Below are positions 1-8,581 of a stretch of DNA of 50,257 bases, piece by piece (the first letter of the stretch is position 1; the number at the start of each line of letters is the position of its first letter). The notes under the pieces are model-generated. The model ran no database searches, had not been told where the DNA came from, and saw only the letters and a list, made by a program, of their open reading frames with translations. Source of the stretch: Mesorhizobium sp. J18 (GTDB lineage: Bacteria > Pseudomonadota > Alphaproteobacteria > Rhizobiales > Rhizobiaceae); assembly GCF_007829525.1 (NCBI RefSeq), contig NZ_VLJP01000014.1, positions 12,047 through 62,303 on the forward strand, written 5' to 3'. The position numbers were made by a program, and so were the translations under genes.

Positions 1-113
1 CTCCCGACCTGCCCTTCGGAGGCTACAAGCAATCGGGCAACGGACGGGAATTCGGAATCTACGGACTGGAAGAATTCCTCGAAGTCAAGGCGGTGATCGG
101 GGTGACAGAGTGA
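1..113 (+). CDS. Aldehyde dehydrogenase, C-terminal fragment
   Basis: Only the last 36 codons are in the window, read in frame from base 3 to the TGA at 111-113. They contain the C-terminal signature of NAD(P)-dependent aldehyde dehydrogenases: a [13 protein letters not shown] stretch followed by [11 protein letters not shown]. This region lies near the oligomerisation strand and cofactor end of the family fold. Substrate cannot be judged from this fragment. The next gene is on the other strand, so this is probably the end of a plus-strand unit lying to the left. A short GC hairpin (CGCGC, AAA, GCGCG at 125-137) sits just after the stop but has no T run. Confidence 0.85.
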   Translation, partial: PDLPFGGYKQSGNGREFGIYGLEEFLEVKAVIGVTE

Positions 114-833
114 TGAGGCCTGTGCGCGCAAAGCGCGAATATATAGGCGGAGCGCCAACACACCGCTTACTGTCGCCGGCAACACGGCCCGTCTCGCCGA
201 TGAGGTAGGCATGTCCTCATTCCTTAGACAGGTCGAACGTCTCCAGTCGGTCGAGCAGAACCTGCGTACCGGGCGGTTGGCCATTGCGGTGAACCCAGGC
301 ACGACGATGCGAAAGCCGTCGGAACCGATTGACGATCTGCTGGCCCGTCGATCTCGAGAACTGCGCAGCCTTCGCATTTGTCTCAGTTCTCTCCAGCACG
401 GGAAGGATGGCTGGAGGGCAGATCTCGTCCCTGCAGAACACGTACCAGTCCGCACCGGGATTAATCACCGTGCGACCACGCGGTCTTGTGCGTATCATAT
501 CTCCCGCTCGCGCGCGTCGCGCCAATTCGGCGCCGGCGTGTTTCCATAAAGCATGACAGCCGATCGAAGGACGCCCCGCTGCTCTGTCCAATTTTCGGAT
601 TGTATAGTCGCGCCGGCCTGTCCCGCGTCCCGCCTTCCGGCAAGGGGACCGCCAGCACCAGCGCCTGACCGGTGCGTAGTCCAGCGACTCCAAGTCACCA
701 GTGAAGATCACGCGCGGTATGCGCGGTGTCACATCGAATGCCTCCATAACCATTAGACCCCACCGGCATTTCTCATCGCGGACGCGCCTTGGGACCTGGA
801 CCTGCTTCTATCGTGGTCATTGCTGCCTCCTGC
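114..833. other. 720-bp stretch without an assignable gene
   Basis: No convincing complete gene is seen. The longest open frame on the minus strand (217-753) begins plausibly (VTPRIPRVIFTGDLESLDY), but the sequence that reads like protein seems to move between frames further on, and its end (NPGADWYVFCRDEICPP) belongs to no family I recognise. It may be a decayed gene. The plus-strand frames here look like shadows. Apart from the small hairpin after the aldehyde dehydrogenase stop I see no regulatory structure. Confidence 0.4.
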
Positions 834-1496
834 TCAGGACAGGACGAGGGACTGGCTTGCCATTCCCTTGTTGAAGCCGATCAGGGTGGTCAGATAACGG
901 CTGCTGCCCTGCCCGACATGACGCAGGAAGCCTTCGTCCCGCGGCAGGTGATCGGCGTTGTCTGTGATGACAAACGCGCCCGGCCGCAACCGGTCCTCAA
1001 GCATTTTCAGGATCTCGATATAGAGGTCCTTCGCACCATCGAGGAACAGAAGGTCGATCGGCCCCTCGACAGTACGAAGCGTCTCCCGTGCGTCGCCCAC
1101 ACGGATGTCGGCCCGTGCGGACAGGCCGGCATCTGCGAGATTGGAGCGGGCCTTCTCAGCCTTGTTCGCATGATACTCGGAACCCGTCACCTTGCCGCCA
1201 GTGTCGGTCGCAGCAGCGGCAAGGTACAACGTGGATACGCCGAAGGAGGTTCCGAATTCCACGATGTTGCGGGCTCCGATTGCCCGCACGCTGTTGTACA
1301 GAAATCTCCCCATGCGCGGCCCGATCGAGAGATACTGCGTGCGGTGTGCCTCGGACGTGCGAAAGTCCATCTTATGGGTCTCTGGGCGGCCCTCGCCGCA
1401 GGATTGAATCCTGCGTGCCTCACGCATGGCTTTCGCGGCCGCATGCTCACGCGCAAGTGTGGCGGCAACGTCAGGACGAAGCAGGGTGCAGCTCAT
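834..1496 (-). CDS. Class I SAM-dependent O-methyltransferase
   Basis: A 220-residue protein of the catechol/caffeoyl-CoA O-methyltransferase type. The SAM-binding glycine motif is VEFGTSFGVSTLYLA (about 79-93). The acidic FLDGAKDLY segment (about 151-159) and ITDN (177-180) fit the metal- and SAM-binding positions of the family. The ATG at 1496 is preferred over an upstream one because AAGGA lies 8 bases before it. The gene follows hmuV by 14 bp at the end of the iron-uptake operon, so it is probably cotranscribed. A catechol-type methyltransferase there could modify a catecholate iron ligand released inside the cell; that is inference. The true substrate is unknown. Confidence 0.8.
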   Translation of the reverse strand: MSCTLLRPDVAATLAREHAAAKAMREARRIQSCGEGRPETHKMDFRTSEAHRTQYLSIGPRMGRFLYNSVRAIGARNIVEFGTSFGVSTLYLAAAATDTGGKVTGSEYHANKAEKARSNLADAGLSARADIRVGDARETLRTVEGPIDLLFLDGAKDLYIEILKMLEDRLRPGAFVITDNADHLPRDEGFLRHVGQGSSRYLTTLIGFNKGMASQSLVLS

Positions 1497-1510
1497 GGAT
1501 TTTTCCTTGG

Positions 1511-2263
1511 CTATGTGGTCAGAACAACCGGGCATCCGCGCACCGGATGTTCCAGAATGCGCACCGCCTGCCGGTAGACGCGCTCTATGAGATCTTGCGT
1601 CAACACTTCCCAGGGATCACCGTCCGCCGCGACCTTTCCGTTGGCCAGCAGTACCACCTTGTCCGCATAGGCGGCGGCGAGATTGAGATCGTGAAGAACG
1701 GCGACGACGGTCGCACCGGTGCGCGCCATGTCCCTTGCCCTGGCGAGAACGCGTTCCTGGTGGCGCAGATCGAGTGCGGCAGTCGGTTCGTCGAGCAGCA
1801 CGATCGGCGTCGCCTGCACGACGACCCGGGCGAAGGTGGTGCGCGCCTGCTCCCCGCCCGACAAGGTTTGTGCGTTGCGGAAGGCCATGTGCTCGACCTC
1901 GGTGGAGATCATGGCATCCAGCACAGCCTCGTCGTCACCGCCCGGCGGCAGATCCCGAAAGGCCCGTCCCATCGCAATGACCTCTTCGACGGTGTAGCCG
2001 AAGCGAATGACTGACCCTTGCGGGAATACTGAACGTATCTGCGCGAGATCCCGAACCGAGTGCCGGGTGACGTCCTTGCCATGGAGCTTAACGGTGCCGC
2101 GATAGCTTGTTCGGTCCCCGGCGATGACGGCAAGCAGGGTCGACTTGCCCGCTCCGTTCGGTCCGACCAGTGCAGTGAGCGAACCCGGATGGCAGGTGGT
2201 CGACACATCGTCTAGAAGATTTCGCCCGCCAAGGGTAACCGTCACGTTCCGGATCTCGATCAT
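1511..2263 (-). CDS. hmuV: Heme/iron-chelate ABC transporter ATP-binding protein, HmuV type
   Basis: A 250-residue ATPase that would power import of heme or a ferric chelate through the HmuU permease. Visible motifs are Walker A GPNGAGKST (34-42), Q-loop Q81, signature LSGGEQ (133-138), Walker B IVLLDEP (153-159) and H-loop H190. The C-terminus (HPVRGCPVVL) is like the end of HmuV proteins. The ATG at 2263 overlaps the stop of hmuU (ATGA), so the two are translationally coupled; an open frame continues upstream but would run into hmuU. HmuV and FecE/FhuC-type ATPases are close, so substrate assignment rests on family resemblance only. Confidence 0.85.
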   Translation of the reverse strand: MIEIRNVTVTLGGRNLLDDVSTTCHPGSLTALVGPNGAGKSTLLAVIAGDRTSYRGTVKLHGKDVTRHSVRDLAQIRSVFPQGSVIRFGYTVEEVIAMGRAFRDLPPGGDDEAVLDAMISTEVEHMAFRNAQTLSGGEQARTTFARVVVQATPIVLLDEPTAALDLRHQERVLARARDMARTGATVVAVLHDLNLAAAYADKVVLLANGKVAADGDPWEVLTQDLIERVYRQAVRILEHPVRGCPVVLTT

Positions 2264-3327
2264 GTCGGCGTAATCCCAAACTTGCGGCTGCGATAGATCA
2301 TCCAGAGGAAGAAGGGACCGCCAAGCGAACCCATGATGACGCCGATAGGTATTTCCGAGGGAGGATCCAGTGTGCGCGCAGCAAGGTCGGCCAGCATCAC
2401 CAAGAGCGCGCCGCCCGCTGCGCAAAAGGGGATCAGCAGGCGGTGGGCAGGCCCGATCATCAGACGGAAAAGATGGGGAACCACCAGGCCGACGAAGCCG
2501 ATAGTCCCGTTGAACGAGACAGCGGCGGCGACCAGCAATGCCGTTACGAAGATGAGCTTGCGGCGTAGGAACTTGACGTCAACACCGAGATGCCGGGCCT
2601 GCCTCTCCCCCAGAGCGAGCAGATCGAGCGGGCGGGCCCAGCGGTAGAGAAGGCCGATGCCGAGAATGGTCGGCGGCACTGAGATAGCGACCGTGATCCA
2701 TCTTGCGCTCGACAGCGAACCCATCGACCAAAAGGTAAGGCTCTGCAGTTGCTCCGCGGTCGCCATATAGGTGAGGAACCCCGCGAACGCTCCGCCGATC
2801 GCATTGACGGCAATGCCGACCAGGAGGAGCTTGGAGTTATCGCCGCCTTCCTGCCCAGGCCGCGCCAACGCGTAGATGATAAATGTTGTCCCGGTACCCG
2901 CCAGAAACGCGCCGACCGGCAGTGTCCATATGCCGAAGGTCGAAATCTGGAGGACGACGACCATGATCGCGCCCAGTGAGGCGCCGCTGGACACGCCCAC
3001 GATTCCAGGATCCGCCAGAGGATTGCCGAACAGGCCCTGCATGGCGGCGCCACATGTCGCCAAGCTTGCGCCGACAATGATGCCGGAGAGCACACGCGCA
3101 AGGCGCAGGTCCCAAACCACCGCGGCGTTCAGCGTTTCGTCAGCCGTAAGCGGCTGTGAGGAGAACCGGCTGCCGATCGCACTGAGAACGTCCGCCACGG
3201 AGAGTGAGACTGCGCCGATGGCGATCGAAGCAACAAAGGTCACGACGACACAGGCCACAAGTGCGGCGGCAATCCAGGGTGTGCGATCGGCCGGCCTTTC
3301 CAGCGGCCGAGCTGACGTGATGGTCAT
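2260..3327 (-). CDS. hmuU: FecCD-family iron/heme ABC permease, HmuU type
   Basis: A 355-residue integral membrane protein of the BtuC/FecCD family. A basic N-terminus is followed by a first membrane segment at about 20-45, then the family stretch LRLARVLSGIIVGASLA and the conserved GIVGVSSGASLGA loop. Several more hydrophobic helices follow, and FVGLVVPHLFRL near the C-terminus matches the conserved cytoplasmic coupling region. Length is normal for the family. The start overlaps the stop of the binding-protein gene by 4 bp and the end overlaps hmuV, giving a compact T-U-V order. Confidence 0.9.
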   Translation of the reverse strand: MTITSARPLERPADRTPWIAAALVACVVVTFVASIAIGAVSLSVADVLSAIGSRFSSQPLTADETLNAAVVWDLRLARVLSGIIVGASLATCGAAMQGLFGNPLADPGIVGVSSGASLGAIMVVVLQISTFGIWTLPVGAFLAGTGTTFIIYALARPGQEGGDNSKLLLVGIAVNAIGGAFAGFLTYMATAEQLQSLTFWSMGSLSSARWITVAISVPPTILGIGLLYRWARPLDLLALGERQARHLGVDVKFLRRKLIFVTALLVAAAVSFNGTIGFVGLVVPHLFRLMIGPAHRLLIPFCAAGGALLVMLADLAARTLDPPSEIPIGVIMGSLGGPFFLWMIYRSRKFGITPT

Positions 3328-4256
3328 TCGAACATCTCATGCAGCGCCTGCGACAGAGTCTTTGCCGCGATGCCGCTCGATGCTGCGTCGGCACGCACAT
3401 GCAAATCGCGCATGATAATGATGTTGCGTGCGCGTCCCGCCGGAGTGAGTCCAATGCCTGGATAATCCTCCCACAGACCGTCCAGGTTGCCGAATGCGGG
3501 CAGTTCGCTTTCCGCGATCAGCACCACGTCGGGCGCCATCAGGACCATTCCTTCGGGCGTGACCGGCCGGTAACGGTCCCGGCCAATCTCGGCAAAGGCA
3601 TTCAATGCGCCGACCCGCAAAATGAGATTGTGCACCGCCGTCTCTGCCCCGCCGGCGGTAAAGTTCGTTCCCGCACCCATTTTCGATGCATGAACGATAC
3701 GAAGCTTCCGCCCGTCGATCTCCACGGGGCGCACTTCGGCATAATCAGCTTCGATGGCCTCGATCAATTCTACCCCACGCTCTTCAAGGCCCAGTAGTGC
3801 CGAAAGCCGGGCTACCTTTTCGGTAGCGGGAAGCGTCCGATCGATAAGATCAGTCTGGATGCCGACCGCACTCAACCCGTCCAGCAGTCTGCGGTTGATC
3901 ACACTTGAGCCGACCACGATTTGGGGCCGGAGCGCCAGGACACCTTCGACGCCGGCCCACTCGCGAACCTGATGCGGGGTGTTTTCGATCCCCGGAAGAT
4001 CGATGTCCGCTGGCCGCGCCAGAATGTGGTCGGCCGCGCCCAGAGCAACCGCGATCTCGACGAGGTCGGCGCCGAGAAGCACGAGTCCCGGCCCATCCGG
4101 CGGCGGGCCGGCATCGTCCGGGCGGTAAAGAGCGGGGTAAGGTGTCGCCCCGGAGATATCCAGGACCTTCGCCGAAGCCGGCCCTGCGAATGCGGCGGAA
4201 AGCAGCAGGATAAACAGCAATATGCGTATCATAACAGTTCTCAGCCAGATAGACAT
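3324..4256 (-). CDS. hmuT: Periplasmic heme/iron-chelate binding protein, HmuT type
   Basis: A 310-residue class III (BtuF-like) solute-binding protein. The N-terminus is a signal peptide with hydrophobic core MIRILLFILLLSAAFA and a likely cleavage after PASA. The body has the HmuT pattern LGADLVEIAVALGAADHI near the start of the mature protein, a VLALRPQIVVGSS segment, and AGGAETAVHNLILRVGALNAF in the second lobe. The first ATG is used; a second in-frame ATG at 4232 would give a more typical signal length, and neither has a strong ribosome site. The gene lies 68 bp after the receptor gene. The chelate could be heme or a siderophore. Confidence 0.85.
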   Translation of the reverse strand: MSIWLRTVMIRILLFILLLSAAFAGPASAKVLDISGATPYPALYRPDDAGPPPDGPGLVLLGADLVEIAVALGAADHILARPADIDLPGIENTPHQVREWAGVEGVLALRPQIVVGSSVINRRLLDGLSAVGIQTDLIDRTLPATEKVARLSALLGLEERGVELIEAIEADYAEVRPVEIDGRKLRIVHASKMGAGTNFTAGGAETAVHNLILRVGALNAFAEIGRDRYRPVTPEGMVLMAPDVVLIAESELPAFGNLDGLWEDYPGIGLTPAGRARNIIIMRDLHVRADAASSGIAAKTLSQALHEMFE

Positions 4257-4324
4257 TGACGAGCCCGTCTTTGGTAACGGGCGGAGACGGATCGATCTGC
4301 GACCCCGGCGAATGAACCCCGCTC

Positions 4325-6574
4325 TCAGAAACGGCTGGTCATGCCGGCATAGAAGCGCCGTCCGTCCAGGTAGTCGTTGTCGAAGGTCTTGTTTGCGATG
4401 TTGTAGACAGCGAAATTCGCCTGCACATGCTCGTTGAAGTCATAGTTCGCACCAATGTCGAAGACGACATGCTGCGGAACATGTCCTGTGCCGGCATCAT
4501 GGGTCTCGCTGCGATACTGGGCCCTTCCCCAGACGTTCAGCGCATCGGATGCACTCCAGTCGAGTATTAGGTTGGCGACATGCTCGGGCAGGTCGTTAAA
4601 GCGCTCGCCGACATTCTCGCCCTTGGTAATCTTGCTGTCGGAAAAGGTGTAATTCAGCGAAACGTTCACATCGCCGACGGGAAAATCCAGCGTGGCCTCG
4701 ATGCCGTTGAGTTCCGCCGCGTCGCGATTCACATATTGCCGGATCGACTCCCGGCCACGGCAGCTCAGGCCAACGGGGTCATAGCAGATCTCCTGCCGGT
4801 CGATCTTGTTCTTGAACTGGGTGTGATAGGCAGTCAGTCCGAACTGAAAGCCAAGCTCGCTGGTCCAGATCATGCCAACTTCAAAATTAGTGCTTTCCTC
4901 GGGCTTCAGGCTGGTATTGCCTTGATCCCACGCCCTGCCGCGGGCTGCCGGCTCAAAGATGCCGTTATCCGCCTCCTTCAAACGCGGAACTTTATAGCCG
5001 CCACTCACGCCGCCTTTCAGGACCAACGAGGGAGTCACGTCCCAAACTCCATAAAGGCGGGGAGTGAAATGCGCACCATAGCGTTCGTTGTAATCGTATC
5101 GTGCCCCCAGTGTCGCCGTGAAATTGTCGAAGACGCGCCAGTTGTCCTCACCGAACGCCGCAAAGTTCCAGCGAGTCATCAGAGGATCGACGTCGTCGGG
5201 TAGTCGGGCCGGCTCATGCCGCGTTTCTTCAGCGCGATAGTCGACGCCGAAGGTGAGGTCGTGCGTGTGCCAGCCAAGAGCTGTCTTCGAGTTGAAGTTC
5301 AGCTGATTGTAACCCGAATTGTTTTGACCATTGTCGAACTCCAGATCTTCGTAATTCAGATATGAAACGGTTTCATACCCGTCACCCCAATCCAGATTGT
5401 GGGTCAGGCTGTAGTTCATCCGTTCGGCAAAAACGTCGCCTGAATTGGAGCCCGGTCCAATGGTATCGATGTCCGTGGTGTTCCTCGCAACTTCCAAAGC
5501 CAGCCTGTTGCTGTCGTTGACATTCCAGGTCAGCCGTCCGCCGAGGCTGTCGCGGCCGATGGAGTTCTCATTGCCGTCGGAGAGGATGTGATCGAGCCGT
5601 TCGTGGAGTGAGCCATAAATCGACAGTCCAAGGACATCCTGTATCAGAGGACCGCTCGCATAGAAGCGCCCTTCGTAGGATTTTCCGAATCTGCTGTCTT
5701 CATAGATCGTCGTGCCGGCGGTAACGGTCCCGGTCCATGCATCCGCAACCGGCTTGGTGATAACATTGATGACGCCACCAAGCGCTGCGGTGCCATACAG
5801 CGACGACATCGGACCGCGGATTACCTCGATCCGCTCGATAGCTGACGGAGGCGGAAGATAACCACTGTCAAGGCCAGAACCCCAGCCGTTGTAGGTTGCT
5901 TCAACGGAATTGCCCAGCGGCCTGCCGTCGACCATCATCAATACATATGTTTGCCCCAATCCACGCATGGATATTCCGCCGGTGCCTGTCTTTGTCGACG
6001 GGGTATCGATAACGACGCCTGGCACATCACGAAGGACGTCGTTTACACTTGCATACGATCGGGAATTGATCTGCTCGCCATCGATCAATGTGACTGTTGC
6101 AGGGGCCTCAGCAACCGTCTGCGCGGATCCCGTAGCTGTGACGGTGATGGCTTCAAGTACGGTCGAACCCTCAGCAACGACACTCCCAGCATTCGACGTT
6201 GAACCAGCTTCGAGAATGGTGACGGTATCTGCATCGGTAAAACTGTAATGTAGTCCCGATTCCGAAAGCAGTTGCGCTAGCGCTTGCTCCGCCGACATTG
6301 TGCCGGAGACGACCGGGGCCATTGCGCCGGCTGCGACCGAAGTCTGATAGGCGATTTGAATGCCGGTCTGATCGGCGAAAGAGCGTAGCGCCCGGCTCAG
6401 GGGCTGGCTGGCAATGTTGAAGCTATACGTGCGTGTCGCTTGCGCGGCGGCTTGCAGGATCGGCATGACATTCGGAAGAGCGCCCAGGCAAAGCGCTGTG
6501 CTCATCATAAGCGCCGTCAGCAGCCGGCTGCTAGCCCGTCGAGAAGTATTCTGTCCTGCACTATCGTCGTTCAT
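4325..6574 (-). CDS. TonB-dependent outer-membrane receptor with N-terminal STN signalling domain
   Basis: A 749-residue transducer-type receptor. In order: signal peptide (about 1-46), STN domain (about 49-121, FNIASQPLSRALRSFADQTG), TonB box EAITVTATG (141-149), plug domain (about 155-275, with VDGRP and IERIEVIRGPMSSLYG), 22-strand barrel, and a terminal aromatic residue (SRF end). The STN domain makes it a partner for FecR and FecI just upstream. The barrel contains GYKVPRLKEAD and GNTSLKPEESTNFEVG, as in ferric-siderophore receptors. I do not see the FRAP and NPNL boxes of heme receptors, so the ligand may be a siderophore although the ABC genes resemble Hmu. A promoter-like element lies about 90 bp upstream. 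Confidence 0.92.
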   Translation of the reverse strand: MNDDSAGQNTSRRASSRLLTALMMSTALCLGALPNVMPILQAAAQATRTYSFNIASQPLSRALRSFADQTGIQIAYQTSVAAGAMAPVVSGTMSAEQALAQLLSESGLHYSFTDADTVTILEAGSTSNAGSVVAEGSTVLEAITVTATGSAQTVAEAPATVTLIDGEQINSRSYASVNDVLRDVPGVVIDTPSTKTGTGGISMRGLGQTYVLMMVDGRPLGNSVEATYNGWGSGLDSGYLPPPSAIERIEVIRGPMSSLYGTAALGGVINVITKPVADAWTGTVTAGTTIYEDSRFGKSYEGRFYASGPLIQDVLGLSIYGSLHERLDHILSDGNENSIGRDSLGGRLTWNVNDSNRLALEVARNTTDIDTIGPGSNSGDVFAERMNYSLTHNLDWGDGYETVSYLNYEDLEFDNGQNNSGYNQLNFNSKTALGWHTHDLTFGVDYRAEETRHEPARLPDDVDPLMTRWNFAAFGEDNWRVFDNFTATLGARYDYNERYGAHFTPRLYGVWDVTPSLVLKGGVSGGYKVPRLKEADNGIFEPAARGRAWDQGNTSLKPEESTNFEVGMIWTSELGFQFGLTAYHTQFKNKIDRQEICYDPVGLSCRGRESIRQYVNRDAAELNGIEATLDFPVGDVNVSLNYTFSDSKITKGENVGERFNDLPEHVANLILDWSASDALNVWGRAQYRSETHDAGTGHVPQHVVFDIGANYDFNEHVQANFAVYNIANKTFDNDYLDGRRFYAGMTSRF

Positions 6575-6663
6575 CGAACCCCAAACCCTCTCAGAAAAAT
6601 GGCCCAGGCGGCCATCGATTGAAGGGGCGTGGGTAGTGCTTTGCCTGGTCCCTTCGCTACATT

Positions 6664-6694
6664 GACGCGTGAGAGGGCAATTTGCCTAAAGATA
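6664..6694 (-). promoter_or_regulatory. Putative ECF-sigma promoter of the receptor gene
   Basis: Read on the minus strand, TATCTTTAGGCAAA (6681-6694) is followed after 8 bases by TCACGCGTC (6664-6672). The same two blocks at the same spacing occur before fecR. CGTC is a common -10 core for ECF sigma factors, so the pair is best read as -35 and -10 boxes recognised by the FecI-like factor encoded upstream. The receptor start codon lies about 90 bp downstream. The repetition and spacing are seen directly; recognition by this sigma factor is inference. Confidence 0.65.
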
Positions 6695-6727
6695 GAATTG
6701 CTATTTTTGAAAAAGTTTCGTGGGTGG

Positions 6728-7726
6728 TCAGGTGATGAGGATCATCACGCCGGGAATCCGGCGCGCCACAAGGCCCTGCGTCTTCGCCAGCGCCTGCACT
6801 GCATCGAGCGCGTCCCGGACCGAGAAAATCGCGCTGACCGGCACATTGGGGCTCGCGCCCGGCCCCAGTACGATGCGTTCGGGCACATAGCGGCCGAGCT
6901 CGGCTATCGCTGCCGAGAACGGCCGGCCCTCGAAAATCACCCTGCCATTGCGCCAGGCCATGACGACATCGGCGTCGACGACCGAAGCGGGCAAGGGCCG
7001 CTTGCCGGCGACATAGCTTGTCTGCTGATTCGCGACGAGTTCGACCTTGTCGGCCATGATTTCGGTGAGATCAGTCGGCGCAGCCGATCCCGTGACATGC
7101 ACATGGCCTTCCTGCACCGTAATCGTCGCCACATCCTCGATCGACTTCACCGAGAATGTCGTGCTGAGCGCATCGCTGTTGCCGCCCAGCGTGGCAACCC
7201 GGAACAGTGAGGATGGATCGGGACGGACCTTGAACTCGGCCTCCCCTTTCAGAAGTCGGACAAGACGTAGCGGCGGCGAGAAATCCATAGCGATCGCGCT
7301 GTCGGTGTTGAGGGTAGCGACCGAGCCGTCAGGTAATGGAATCTCGGCCTGCTCGCCCACAGCGGTCGCGAAATCTGCGTTCCACAGCAACTGCAGCCGC
7401 GGCGTTGCCATTATCGCGGCGGTGGCAGCGGCTGCAGCGCCCCCGCCAATCAGGAAACCGCGACGACCGATCAACCCACGTCTTTGTTGTGGCGGCCGCC
7501 AGAGGGGCGGCATACCGTCAGACTTGCCGTCGAGGACCTGCAACTGTTGCCAGAATACCCGTTCGCGCTCGAAGGCGCGCTTGTGCTCCGTTGAAAGGTC
7601 GCGCCACACTTTGAAGCGGTGGAGATCCCCATCACTGACATGACCGGAGGTAAGCCGTACGATCCAGTCGCGCGCTTCCAGAGCAATCCGTCGGTCTATG
7701 TCGGGGCGTTTCTCGGACTCTTCCAT
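6728..7726 (-). CDS. fecR: FecR-family transmembrane anti-sigma/sigma regulator
   Basis: A 332-residue inner-membrane regulator. The N-terminal cytoplasmic domain (about 10-65, ALEARDWIVRLTSG to FWQQLQ) is the sigma-binding DUF4880 region. A basic patch and one hydrophobic segment follow (RRGFLIGGGAAAAATAAI, about 88-106). The periplasmic FecR domain (about 120-220) begins near VGEQAEIPLPDGSVATLNTDS, and the C-terminal part that contacts the STN domain of the receptor ends at the stop. It would relay receptor occupancy to the sigma factor. It lies between fecI and the receptor gene with its own promoter-like element upstream, so it can be transcribed apart from fecI. Confidence 0.92.
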   Translation of the reverse strand: MEESEKRPDIDRRIALEARDWIVRLTSGHVSDGDLHRFKVWRDLSTEHKRAFERERVFWQQLQVLDGKSDGMPPLWRPPQQRRGLIGRRGFLIGGGAAAAATAAIMATPRLQLLWNADFATAVGEQAEIPLPDGSVATLNTDSAIAMDFSPPLRLVRLLKGEAEFKVRPDPSSLFRVATLGGNSDALSTTFSVKSIEDVATITVQEGHVHVTGSAAPTDLTEIMADKVELVANQQTSYVAGKRPLPASVVDADVVMAWRNGRVIFEGRPFSAAIAELGRYVPERIVLGPGASPNVPVSAIFSVRDALDAVQALAKTQGLVARRIPGVMILIT

Positions 7727-7787
7727 CCACTCGGCACAATTAGGTTCAAATGGCAGATACGCTCGATGCGAGCGTTTCTACCCTATA

Positions 7788-7818
7788 GACGCGTGACAGC
7801 GTTCTTTGCCTAAAGATA
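7788..7818 (-). promoter_or_regulatory. Putative ECF-sigma promoter of fecR
   Basis: On the minus strand TATCTTTAGGCAAA (7805-7818) and TCACGCGTC (7788-7796) are separated by 8 bases. This repeats exactly the two blocks and spacing found before the receptor gene, while the 8-base spacer differs. The element sits in the 104-bp gap between fecI and fecR, about 60 bp before the fecR start. Conservation of the boxes but not of the spacer argues for a promoter rather than a recent duplication. Confidence 0.65.
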
Positions 7819-7830
7819 TTGCAGAAAGAA

Positions 7831-8346
7831 TCAGTCGACCAGTTCGTCGCGAAGTTCGGCGAGTTGCTCCAGCGCCCGGCGTATATGGTAGTAGACGGCC
7901 TCGTCACTGATACCGAGTATCTCGGCGATCCGCCGATGCGGGATCTGCTCGATCCGGTTCATCAGGAAAATGCGCTGCGTTTTCGCTGGCAGTTCGCTAA
8001 GCGCAGCGCAGATCAAGCAGAGGTTCTCCTGGCCGATCAGCACGCGTTCGGGCGATGCTTCATCAACGCTCTCCCACAACAGCCCGCACACTTCTGCATT
8101 GATCTCGGCACGGCGCCTCTCCTTCCGGAGATGCCCCGTGATCGTCGTGTTTGCGACCTGGGTGATGAAGCCACCGGGATTGTTGACCTCGCCATTGAAG
8201 CTCGTGTTCTCCAGCTTCAGCCAAACGTCCTGGATCAGATCCTCGGCCATCGCCCGGCACCCGGTGCGCGACTGCGCGACTGCTTCGAGGCGTGGTCGCA
8301 TCTTACCGAAAGCACCAATCAGTTTTGCGAGTTTCAGCCTGTCCAC
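7831..8346 (-). CDS. fecI: ECF RNA polymerase sigma factor, FecI type
   Basis: Region 2 has the pattern AEDLIQDVWLKLE, and region 4 carries LPAKTQRIFLMNRIEQIPHRRIAEILGIS followed by the recognition helix. With FecR and an STN receptor directly downstream this is an iron-starvation sigma factor released by ligand-bound receptor. An open frame continues back to an ATG at 8487, but those 47 extra residues do not look like a sigma factor; the GTG at 8346 gives about 171 residues, the usual family size. No strong ribosome site supports either start. The DNA upstream is disturbed by transposase remnants, so the original promoter may have been altered. Confidence 0.85.
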   Translation of the reverse strand: MDRLKLAKLIGAFGKMRPRLEAVAQSRTGCRAMAEDLIQDVWLKLENTSFNGEVNNPGGFITQVANTTITGHLRKERRRAEINAEVCGLLWESVDEASPERVLIGQENLCLICAALSELPAKTQRIFLMNRIEQIPHRRIAEILGISDEAVYYHIRRALEQLAELRDELVD

Positions 8347-8581
8347 GAGAACCACAACAGCAGGAAATGACAAAACGCCCTCATCGACCGAAGGACAGAC
8401 GCTAGCTAAGAGATTAGGAAAATCGTCGCAACAGCAATGATTTAGAGTGGTTCCAGCGTGAAGCAAAATATTGAGTAATTCTATCATGTTTAGTGATTGA
8501 TTTTATTGGCTGCCTGTGCGCTGGCCCGGTGCGGGCTAGTGGACAAAGGCTCCGAGCGACTGAGACCCTTTTGCACAGGTG

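Noticed and set aside
1-113. Aldehyde dehydrogenase as the missing alpha-ketoglutaric semialdehyde dehydrogenase of the arabinose pathway
   Set aside because: Only 36 residues are visible, they do not show substrate type, and the gene is about 39 kb from the sugar genes.
789-2014. Long plus-strand open frames (for example 789-1577 and 1088-2014)
   Set aside because: They lie antisense to the methyltransferase and hmuV genes, which have clear motifs; the plus-strand proteins show none.
4325-6574. Calling the receptor a heme receptor (BhuR/HmuR)
   Set aside because: The heme-receptor boxes are not seen; the barrel resembles siderophore receptors, so no specific name is given.
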